Below, piece after piece: positions 21,435 to 27,857 of a stretch of DNA of 27,857 bases. The translations under genes were made by a program, and so were the position numbers. This DNA is from a virus. Numbering within the stretch: position 1 is the first letter of the stretch; the number at the start of each line of letters is the position of its first letter. Location of the stretch: positions 1 through 27,857 of the IMG/VR virus record IMGVR_UViG_3300025892_000118, one strand, 5' to 3'. The notes under the pieces are model-generated. The model was not told the origin of the DNA. It ran no database searches and saw nothing but the letters and a program-made list of their open reading frames with translations.

Positions 21435-22948
21435 TATGCCTCCTGTTCGTGATATAATTCCTCTAGCTCAGCCAATGCTTCATCATTTGGATCGTTAAAG
21501 TCTTCAATACCACCAGTTTTTTGTTCTTCTTCGAACAAGTTATTAAATGTATTATTCGCTACACCACCTTTCAAACGCATACCCATCATATTATTGAGCA
21601 TAGGTTTTGCTTGTTCAATCATTTCAAATGGAGTTTCACTAGCAAATAATTCTTCTACAAAGCGATCGAAGTACAATACATTACGAGGTACCCAATCACT
21701 AAATTCATCACTCATATCTGAGTCTTTAATTTTACGCCATGCTTTCCAGTCTGGCTTAAATCGTGCTGTTTCAATATCAGATAAGTTGTTAGCACGTTGT
21801 ACAGCAACAATATGACAGTATGTATTATGTGCCATCATTAGTGCGTAACTAAAACTATCCCAACTAGTCTTTCCAACCTTACCTATTTTGTTTTGCATAT
21901 CACCTTTATACCAGCAAACATCGCCTTGTGTAATTCTACGACCAATTTCACTTTCAAAAGGAAAAGGAATATCAAAGCGTTGACTAATATCTTTGTTGTC
22001 TGGTGCTTTGTCCATAATAACACTCCAACGCTTATTTGTGTGTTGTGCGTTAGTGTATACAAGTCCGTGTGCTGTTGCGATAAAAGGACTAGCACAGTCA
22101 AAACTTACAGTAAAGTTTTCGTTAACTGTCTTACGTACTTGACGTTGAATGCTTGTTAAGTAACAACTCCAGTCCAGTTGTGCTGTACCCAAGAAGTGCA
22201 TCCAATCTCGATCCTCTAACAGTTGTTCATCACGTAGTGTAATAATTCGCTTAAGAGCAATTTCCATATCACACATGTTTTTACCACCCATTGCCCAACC
22301 TTCAGTTGGAAGATGTTTAACTGCTTGATACCACGCATCAGCAGTTTCCCAATCACTACCTTGTAACACATTTAAAAACTTAGTATTACCTAAACGGTTA
22401 TCAATAAAAAATTTGTTATTGTGTAGTGTTTTATCTAAGCAGTCTTGAAAACTCTTAAGTCCTGTTTTAGGTGAATGAATATGATCACTTGCCCAGGTCG
22501 GAACATCAAGTAACATACTCCAATCAGCTGTAAGTTCTAACCAATTTAAAATGTTTCTACGTGTTTTATCAGCCGCGGCACCTTCAAAATTTAACCAGTC
22601 AAATTTAAGTACACCTTTACCAATCTGATAACCGCCTGAGTCTCCTACGATTACTGTATTATCTCTATCACGTTCTTGTAACATACTATCTTGTTTAATT
22701 GTTTTTTCAAGATCAAGTTGAGCGTGACCCGCAGAATATAAACCATACTTGTATGAAAAATACCCTTTGTCTGCGTTTAGGAAGTTCATACCCTCAATGC
22801 CTCGATCAAATCCTTGCGGAACACGATCTTTAGGAACAAACTCTCCATATCTCTGTTTAGAAATATATGTTGAATAAAAAGTACTAATCGCAGGCAAATA
22901 CACTGCGTAGTCTTTTTGTAAAGGCGATAAATTAACCGGTGCTGTCAT
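21434..22948 (-). CDS. dpdA: DpdA-like TGT-fold DNA 7-deazaguanine transglycosylase
   Basis: 504 residues. Signatures of the tRNA-guanine transglycosylase fold occur in order: VIVGDSGGYQIGKG (D103), LLDVPTWASDH (D148), FLNVLQGSD (Q196-G197), GWAMGGKN (around 217-224) and VSFDCASPF (D284), the last matching the FDC-P segment that holds the TGT nucleophile Asp. The CxCxxC part of the TGT zinc site is missing, while an AHN matching its His position remains (ALMMAHNTYCH). Phage members of this fold are known as DpdA: they exchange guanine in DNA for a 7-deazaguanine. Neighbouring folE, QueD-like and queE genes support DNA rather than tRNA as substrate, but a tRNA enzyme cannot be excluded. It follows the clamp gene by one base. 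Confidence 0.82.
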   Translation of the reverse strand: MTAPVNLSPLQKDYAVYLPAISTFYSTYISKQRYGEFVPKDRVPQGFDRGIEGMNFLNADKGYFSYKYGLYSAGHAQLDLEKTIKQDSMLQERDRDNTVIVGDSGGYQIGKGVLKFDWLNFEGAAADKTRRNILNWLELTADWSMLLDVPTWASDHIHSPKTGLKSFQDCLDKTLHNNKFFIDNRLGNTKFLNVLQGSDWETADAWYQAVKHLPTEGWAMGGKNMCDMEIALKRIITLRDEQLLEDRDWMHFLGTAQLDWSCYLTSIQRQVRKTVNENFTVSFDCASPFIATAHGLVYTNAQHTNKRWSVIMDKAPDNKDISQRFDIPFPFESEIGRRITQGDVCWYKGDMQNKIGKVGKTSWDSFSYALMMAHNTYCHIVAVQRANNLSDIETARFKPDWKAWRKIKDSDMSDEFSDWVPRNVLYFDRFVEELFASETPFEMIEQAKPMLNNMMGMRLKGGVANNTFNNLFEEEQKTGGIEDFNDPNDEALAELEELYHEQEA

Positions 22949-22949
22949 A

Positions 22950-23687
22950 TTAGGCTGCCTGTGCTGGAATAATGTATTTGTAATTTGCTATACCACTATC
23001 AAGTTCGATCTGGATAGCACCATCGTTACTAAGGCTCATCTTAGTACTGTTTACATCAGCAATTTTAAGAATTGCTAAGATAGGAGCAACTGGCCAAGTC
23101 CAACCTCTATCAAGTGTTCCTTCTACATCAGTAGCAAAGATAAACTCGCCTGCGTGTGAGCTTGCGTCACCAAAAATAAATTTAAGGTTATTCTGATCTG
23201 TTTTAGCAAGGAATGTTGGATGCTCTGGATTAGCACCTGCTTGGAAGTTCATACGCTGAACACCAGCAAGTGTAGGAACAATACTCACATGCCAATTAGC
23301 ACCACGGAATTTAACAGTTTTCATCTTTTCGTTAATAATTTCCATGTTCATAAAACGGTAGTCGTTTTTAAAGTCACCGTCTTTGTTCTCAAAATGAATA
23401 CCAACTGGAATAGTTTCTCCGTTTCGGCTTGCTGTTGTAATATTGATCTTAGCGTCTTCTTTATATTCACTACCGTCTAACAGATACTTTAGTTTCTGTA
23501 GTTGCGGCATACCAAATACACCAATCATATCTGGATAAGGATTATTAGTTGTTGCTTCCATAATCACAGAGCGGTCATCTGCCATCGAAAAAATAGCAGT
23601 TTCTTTTTCATCGCCTGTAACCTTAACTGTGGTCAGGAAGCCTAGGTTCTGTGTATGGCTTACAATGTCTTGTAAAATGTCTTTCAT
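22950..23687 (-). CDS. 45: Sliding clamp-like protein (T4 gp45-type)
   Basis: 245 residues, ATG 23687 with GGAGAAACCCTT upstream. The protein has the size and beta-rich, repeated build of phage clamps: an N-terminal KDILQDIVSHTQNLGFL, then AIFSMADDRSVIMEATT and PDMIGVFGMPQLQKLKYLL, and a second half with VSIVPTLAGVQRMNF and PVAPILAILKIAD, matching the two-domain layout of gp45. In T4, gp45 rings tether gp43 to DNA and also activate late transcription. It lies just after gene 43, as in T4-like replication clusters, and has its own strong promoter. Sequence identity to T4 gp45 looks low, so the call leans on layout and context. Confidence 0.72.
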   Translation of the reverse strand: MKDILQDIVSHTQNLGFLTTVKVTGDEKETAIFSMADDRSVIMEATTNNPYPDMIGVFGMPQLQKLKYLLDGSEYKEDAKINITTASRNGETIPVGIHFENKDGDFKNDYRFMNMEIINEKMKTVKFRGANWHVSIVPTLAGVQRMNFQAGANPEHPTFLAKTDQNNLKFIFGDASSHAGEFIFATDVEGTLDRGWTWPVAPILAILKIADVNSTKMSLSNDGAIQIELDSGIANYKYIIPAQAA

Positions 23688-23714
23688 AAGGGTTTCTCCA
23701 TTGTTCTATTATAC

Positions 23715-23743
23715 ATTATATTACGTTTATTTAGGTTTGTCAA
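23715..23743 (-). promoter_or_regulatory. Sigma-70-type promoter for the clamp gene
   Basis: On the minus strand, TTGACA (23738-23743) and TATAAT (23715-23720) are separated by exactly 17 bases. A start about 7 bases on leaves a leader of roughly 20 bases that includes GGAG before ATG 23687. It lies in the 63-base gap after the polymerase stop. Confidence 0.88.
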
Positions 23744-23750
23744 GTGTTTT

Positions 23751-26420
23751 TTATTCAAAATCAAACAAACTGTTAAAGGTGTTGTCTTGTCTTGTAGATT
23801 TAATATCCCAATCCAAAACACCAATTAAATTACCCAGCTTCTCATCAATAACAGTAGTTTCCATAGTTGCGTCATCAAACGGAAGCTCTTTAAACCATTC
23901 AGGTAGTCGTAGTTCGTCCACAGGATACGCAACACTAGTGAATCCCATTGGATTGTCTTTTACCTTACAAACAATAACTTTCGCACCGTCTGTAATAGTT
24001 TGACTGTACTTGTCATCATTCATGCGTTTAAGCGTATTCCAATTGATACTTGCTCTTACATGACCTGGCATATTTGCCTTTCCAAGTTTCTTTTCTTTGG
24101 CTTGATATTCTGTGATCTTATTAGCACGTTTTGGAGAGCCTTTCTCCCAACCTGATCGTCCGTGAAAATCTGTTCTAAATTCTGAAATGTATGCTAGTAC
24201 ATCTTCTTTAGGTTTTCCATCCAGCACTTTTTCTAACACTTCTTTTAAGAAATCTTGGATAACAACTGGAGTATCAGAACGTTTAAGATCTAGTCCCATT
24301 GCTTTAATTTTACCTGGCTTGCCTTCTGTATCAACACGAAAGCCTTCCATGTCATAGTATAACACAGCATATCGTTTCTTTGTAATAAACAATCCACTTG
24401 AAGCAACTACTTCTCTACCAGCCTTAATAACATCGCCTCTTGTTTTTGGACAGTGGAAACTATCTAGCATCATTTTAGGAAAACTAGCCGAAGCGTCATC
24501 AGCAATCTGATCATACAGTTGTACAACAGAATCTTTAGTCCAAGGTATACTACCGTTATCAATATCTTCTTTTAGTATATTGTAAGCACTAAAGTAAGAT
24601 GAATCAGTATCACCGTAAATAATTGACTTTCCTCTGTAGTCATAATCGCCTGTAATAATTTCATTAATCTTTGCGGACATATGTTTAACAATAGTACGTC
24701 CTGTAAGTGTAGTTGACTGTCCAATACGGTTATCAAAGAATCTACAACCTGGATTAAGAATAGCACCATACAAACTGTTGAGCAAAATCTTCTTAACCAA
24801 CTGTCGCTTGTCCCAGTATTCAATTTGAATATCGTTCTCAGCATCTTTTGCTTCTTTAAGTTTAGCTTGCATCTCTTTACGTTCAGCATACCAACGCTTT
24901 AACAGTCCAGGAATAATACCTTCTTTCTCGTATGTAAAGATTGTACCGTTAGCACTTAACATCCATGGTTGATTACTTTCAAAGATCAAGTCATGTATTT
25001 GTGCGCCAGTGAGTGTATCTTCGTTACCATCTTCCCAATCGATAATGATTTCTTTTGATACGTTCTTTTCCATGACTAGTTCATACTCTAAACTTCCGAA
25101 CTGTCCTTCCCATGCCGCGGCAAAGGACTTTTTGTTACGTACCATTTGTTCATCGATATAGTTTTTTGTATAATCCTGTCGAAGCTGACCTACAATAGTT
25201 TCTGGACCCATATTCAAAGCACGAATAGCACTTGGGTATAGTGAATTGATATCAACAGAGCCAATCCACGAATGAATGCCTTTTTTAGGATAAGCAACAT
25301 ACGCACCTGCCGCAGGCTCACTGCCAGGTTCTCGTCTAATCCTATTAGGAACAATAAAGCCACGTTTGTGTGCTTCGTTGATAATACCTTGTTCTGTAAC
25401 AGCAACAGCACCCATTGTTGTTTGTAGAAGCACGGTGTTTTCATGAGCAACTACATTAGCAAGGTCTATAAACTTTAGTTTCTTGTCTAGTTTATCAAGC
25501 AATGCTGTGTCTTGTCTATTGTATTCAATGAATGTTCTAAAGTCATTGTTGTAAAGTTGATCTAGTGTACCTTCATACACAGTTTTGTTTTCACCAATTT
25601 CTTGTTCACCAATAGCATCAAGTCTATATGTATGTCGTTCTTCATATGTGTACTTACGATACAGTTCCAAACTATCTAAGTGTACACGACCTATAAGATC
25701 ATATGTGACACTTTTACGTCCAAACTTTTCATACTCACGTTTCTTAGGAAGTTGATCCCAAAGGCAAAAGCGTCTTGTATCATCTTTAGATAATGTTTTA
25801 ATTACACGGTTAACTGTGTAGGGAATATCAAAGCCTTCACTGTTCCAACCTGTAAGTATGTCTGCGTCTTGAATTAAGTCTAAAAAAGCATCAAGTAATT
25901 CTGCTTCTGAATCAAACAAGTACGTATCTGGAATTCCTTTGATAGCTTCTTTTGCTTCTTCCATGTTCATAGTCTTAGGAGGAATAGCAAAACATATTAG
26001 TGTATCCAGCCATTGTAAGTGAACAGCGATAGAAGTAATTGGCATGAACGCATCTTCTGGAGAAGCATATCCACGCTCTGGATCGAAGTCAACTTCGATA
26101 TCAAAAAATGCTACATTAAGTTTGGGCGGATCTTGATTAAGATAATTATCTTCTAGACATCTAAAAATAGGATTGACATCGCTTTCGAATAATTTCTTGT
26201 TGCTATAGATCTTTTGTTCTTTGTGAAAGTCTTTAACGTTTTTACAAGTAACACGTTGTAATTGATCACCGTATATACTTTGATACTTTCCTCTAGGGTC
26301 AGCATAATAAAAAACATATCTTGCGGGGTATTCTTTAAATTGGCGTTTGCCGTTTGTGTCTCGTTCTACAATATTAATAATATCGGCATCACGATTATAG
26401 AACGCATCTACATAACTCAT
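23751..26420 (-). CDS. 43: Family B replicative DNA polymerase (T4 gp43-like)
   Basis: 889 residues, ATG 26420 with AGGAGA upstream. Exonuclease motifs: FFDIEVDFDP (about residue 105), ILTGWNSEGFDIPY (about 185) and YNRQDTALLDKL (about 300). Polymerase motifs: A, SVDINSLYPSAIR (about 387); B, KKILLNSLYGAILN (about 540); C, IYGDTDSSYF (about 598). All catalytic Asp and Glu are intact, so both polymerase and proofreading should work. The C-terminus, FNSLFDFE, resembles the clamp-binding tail of T4-type polymerases. Length is close to T4 gp43 (898). If the phage has 7-deazaguanine in its DNA by DpdA exchange, this enzyme need only read it as template. Confidence 0.97.
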   Translation of the reverse strand: MSYVDAFYNRDADIINIVERDTNGKRQFKEYPARYVFYYADPRGKYQSIYGDQLQRVTCKNVKDFHKEQKIYSNKKLFESDVNPIFRCLEDNYLNQDPPKLNVAFFDIEVDFDPERGYASPEDAFMPITSIAVHLQWLDTLICFAIPPKTMNMEEAKEAIKGIPDTYLFDSEAELLDAFLDLIQDADILTGWNSEGFDIPYTVNRVIKTLSKDDTRRFCLWDQLPKKREYEKFGRKSVTYDLIGRVHLDSLELYRKYTYEERHTYRLDAIGEQEIGENKTVYEGTLDQLYNNDFRTFIEYNRQDTALLDKLDKKLKFIDLANVVAHENTVLLQTTMGAVAVTEQGIINEAHKRGFIVPNRIRREPGSEPAAGAYVAYPKKGIHSWIGSVDINSLYPSAIRALNMGPETIVGQLRQDYTKNYIDEQMVRNKKSFAAAWEGQFGSLEYELVMEKNVSKEIIIDWEDGNEDTLTGAQIHDLIFESNQPWMLSANGTIFTYEKEGIIPGLLKRWYAERKEMQAKLKEAKDAENDIQIEYWDKRQLVKKILLNSLYGAILNPGCRFFDNRIGQSTTLTGRTIVKHMSAKINEIITGDYDYRGKSIIYGDTDSSYFSAYNILKEDIDNGSIPWTKDSVVQLYDQIADDASASFPKMMLDSFHCPKTRGDVIKAGREVVASSGLFITKKRYAVLYYDMEGFRVDTEGKPGKIKAMGLDLKRSDTPVVIQDFLKEVLEKVLDGKPKEDVLAYISEFRTDFHGRSGWEKGSPKRANKITEYQAKEKKLGKANMPGHVRASINWNTLKRMNDDKYSQTITDGAKVIVCKVKDNPMGFTSVAYPVDELRLPEWFKELPFDDATMETTVIDEKLGNLIGVLDWDIKSTRQDNTFNSLFDFE

Positions 26421-26502
26421 ATATTTTCTCCTATGTCACTTTAGGCTGACAAATACCTAGCAATCAATTATTGGCTGATTGTGCCTTTCTCAAAACTATT
26501 TA

Positions 26503-26787
26503 TTACCACCAGTTAGCGGCAACGCCGAATCCGAATATATTTACAATAGCAAAGTAAATAGTAATCAACATAACCCATGCTGAGCCTCTGCGATAACTTG
26601 CGTATGCTTGTGTAAGACTTCCTACAAAAAATCCTGGATACACTATTAGCATATTAGGGTTCTTTGCGTTAACTGCTAAGGTCAAACTAGCACCAACTGT
26701 AAATATAAAACTAACAAGCTCAAAGTAGAACGCTGTTTTATCAGAGTTGTAACTGTTTGCCCAAAAGTTAATTATGGTTTGTTTCAT
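26503..26787 (-). CDS. Small multi-pass membrane protein, unknown function
   Basis: 94 residues, ATG 26787 overlapping the dsbA-like stop by 4 bases. Three hydrophobic stretches are visible: about residues 20-40 (FYFELVSFIFTVGASLTLAV), 44-60 (NMLIVYPGFFVGSLTQA) and 70-92 (AWVMLITIYFAIVNIFGF and on), with RR in the loop before the last. It should be an inner-membrane protein. The layout recalls small proteins beside the polymerase in marine T4-like phages; no transport motif is evident. Function unknown. Confidence 0.72.
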   Translation of the reverse strand: MKQTIINFWANSYNSDKTAFYFELVSFIFTVGASLTLAVNAKNPNMLIVYPGFFVGSLTQAYASYRRGSAWVMLITIYFAIVNIFGFGVAANWW

Positions 26788-27068
26788 GAAGTGGTATCGT
26801 CTTCTTTAGTTGGCAAGTTATTAGTAATGCCAAGGATACTTTCAATCTCTTCCCATTCTTCTTCGTGTTTAGCCCATTCATCTTTAAAAGCAATTTTTAT
26901 TGCTTTATTGATTGTGCTTGGTTTTACTTCTAATTCTTCTGCTACTGCTTTAACAGTATCTTTTAAACCTGCGTTAAGGTCTTCTACTTCTTGTAGTACA
27001 GTTGCGCCTTCTTTGATAAGTCTGTCTAATTTTGCTTTTTCTTCCGGACCGTAGTGTGATCTTGACAT
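26784..27068 (-). CDS. dsbA: DsbA-like double-stranded DNA-binding protein
   Basis: 94 residues, ATG 27068 with AGGAG upstream. The helical core (KLDRLIKEGATVLQEVEDL, GLKDTVKAVAEELEVKPSTI, NKAIKIAFKDEWAKHEEEWE) follows the pattern of T4 DsbA: an acidic start, LIKEA-type helix, a helix-turn-helix-like middle and a charged helical end. T4 DsbA (89 residues) binds double-stranded DNA and helps late promoter transcription. Length agrees. It has its own promoter, embedded in the terminator of the gene before it, so it starts a new transcription unit. The call is by pattern and length, not an exact signature. Confidence 0.75.
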   Translation of the reverse strand: MSRSHYGPEEKAKLDRLIKEGATVLQEVEDLNAGLKDTVKAVAEELEVKPSTINKAIKIAFKDEWAKHEEEWEEIESILGITNNLPTKEDDTTS

Positions 27069-27092
27069 ATTAATCTCCTAGTTAATTTATAT

Positions 27093-27121
27093 ATTATACA
27101 GTCATAAAAAAAGGCAGTCAA
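27093..27121 (-). promoter_or_regulatory. Sigma-70-type promoter for the dsbA-like gene
   Basis: On the minus strand, TTGACT (27116-27121) and TATAAT (27093-27098) are spaced by 17 bases. The -35 falls inside the loop and downstream arm of the terminator hairpin at 27106-27137. The transcript would have a leader of about 20 bases with AGGAG. Confidence 0.82.
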
Positions 27122-27137
27122 GTATTTTAACTGCCTT
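27106..27137 (-). terminator. Rho-independent terminator after the Lys-rich gene
   Basis: AAGGCAGT and ACTGCCTT form a perfect 8-bp stem around an 11-base loop, followed on the minus strand by a run of seven T (counting the stem end) and AT. It lies 23 bases after the stop of the leftward gene at 27161. On the plus strand there is no U-run, so it is directional. Confidence 0.85.
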
Positions 27138-27160
27138 AATTTACCAATATGTGTTTTAAA

Positions 27161-27857
27161 TTATTCTGAAATAACTGTTCTAGTAACGTCCCAAACACCG
27201 CCTTTTGATTCGTATACTTTAGCGGCGTATGCTTCTTGCTTAACTCCACCTTCAGTTACTTTGGAAGCGGCAACACGTTTTGCCCAATTCCAAATAGCAG
27301 TGTCAACAGCATTTACTTTCATTTCGCCGTTGCTTTCTTTTACAATCTTAATAGCATCTAAGAAGCTCATTGACTCAGCAACTGCTTTCTTAGTAGTAAC
27401 AACTGATTCAGTTTTACCTTTCTTTTTAGCAATAGCATTCCGTAAACCTGCTGGTAATTTCTTTTGTTTAGCACTTAGACCTTTTTCTGGCTTGTCATCT
27501 TTGCTGTCTGCGCCTTTTTTGCTAGTGTCTTTCTTTCCTTTAAGGAAAGCTGGCTTATCGTCTGACTTGTCATTTGGCGTACCGTTATCATCCATAGGCA
27601 TCTTCTTCTTAGCTTCTTTAACAAGTTTTGATTCAGCGGCCTTTAGGATGTCTTCAACTTCTTCATCGAATTTTTTGGACTTAACTTTAATAGATTCTGT
27701 CTGATCGTCATCAGTTTTCTTAGACTTTTTGGAATCTTTTTTAGGACTTTTACCTTTTTTCTTTGCTAATGCGTCAATAGCCGCCTGTGGCATTTTGCCT
27801 TCTTCAACAGATCTGTCCACACTACTATCTTGAATTTTCTTTGATTCTGCTAGTACT
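27161..27857 (-). CDS. Lys-rich protein of unknown function (5' end outside window)
   Basis: The frame stays open to the right edge (reading V-L-A-E-S-K-K-I-Q-D-S-S before the GTG at 27820), so the true start is beyond the window and the GTG is probably internal. The visible part has a Lys/Asp/Ser-rich, disordered-looking middle (KGKSPKKDSKKSKKTDDD) and an LPAGLRNAIAKKKGK block, then a folded-looking end (SMSFLDAIKIVKESNGEMKV, DTAIWNWAKRVAASKVTEGG). It resembles Lys-rich phage proteins that pack or bind DNA, but I cannot name a family. A terminator follows at 27106-27137. Confidence 0.6.
   Translation of the reverse strand, partial: VLAESKKIQDSSVDRSVEEGKMPQAAIDALAKKKGKSPKKDSKKSKKTDDDQTESIKVKSKKFDEEVEDILKAAESKLVKEAKKKMPMDDNGTPNDKSDDKPAFLKGKKDTSKKGADSKDDKPEKGLSAKQKKLPAGLRNAIAKKKGKTESVVTTKKAVAESMSFLDAIKIVKESNGEMKVNAVDTAIWNWAKRVAASKVTEGGVKQEAYAAKVYESKGGVWDVTRTVISE

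Noticed and set aside
26461-26487. Inverted repeat CAATCA...TGATTG before gene 43 as a terminator.
   Set aside because: Only 6 bp of AT-rich stem and no U-run on either strand.
26465-26493. A possible promoter before gene 43: TTGAGA, 17 bases, TAATTG on the minus strand.
   Set aside because: Both boxes deviate from consensus, and the -10 lacks the final T; the other four promoters in the block are much closer matches.

Overview
The window looks like part of the genome of an AT-rich marine T4-like myovirus, either a cyanophage or a pelagiphage-type relative. The evidence is a T4-style family B DNA polymerase (gene 43) beside a clamp-like gene (45), a DsbA-like late-transcription DNA-binding protein, a T4 RNase H/FEN-type 5'-3' exonuclease, ThyX, a tail-fibre-like virion gene and many small proteins of the kind conserved in marine T4-like phages. 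Genes are packed almost end to end with ATGA/TAATG overlaps. No host-type genes, tRNAs, insertion sequences or CRISPR arrays were seen. The host cannot be told from this window. No stretch longer than about 90 bases lacks a gene.

Left part (1-8319, plus strand, probably late): the end of a tail-fibre-like protein, a second virion-like protein behind a T4-type late promoter, a small protein, then a tightly coupled cassette of two pairs of tandemly related glycosyltransferase-like genes, one unknown gene and a radical SAM gene. This looks like a surface or virion decoration island. It meets the minus-strand block in a 44-base convergent coding overlap with thyX.

Middle and right part (8276-27857, all minus strand, read right to left): a partial Lys-rich protein with a terminator, DsbA-like protein, membrane protein, DNA polymerase, sliding clamp, then a 7-deazaguanine block. 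That block holds a TGT-fold DpdA-like transglycosylase, a QueD/PTPS-like T-fold protein, a GT-B glycosyltransferase, FolE GTP cyclohydrolase I and, further on, a QueE radical SAM enzyme. Between FolE and QueE lie a purine-type phosphoribosyltransferase, a cupin, a HIT protein and two SGNH-hydrolase-like proteins. After QueE come RNase H, several conserved small proteins and ThyX.

The most interesting reading is that this phage makes a 7-deazaguanine base from GTP (FolE, QueD-like, QueE) and swaps it for guanine in its own DNA with DpdA. The PRTase could salvage the released guanine, and the glycosyltransferase might decorate the product. No QueC is visible, so the final base could be 7-carboxy-7-deazaguanine or need genes outside the window. 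Four minus-strand promoters, three with a perfect TTGACA -35 and all with an exact 17-base spacer, feed queE, the QueD-like gene, the clamp and dsbA, which suggests early expression by host-type sigma-70 RNA polymerase.
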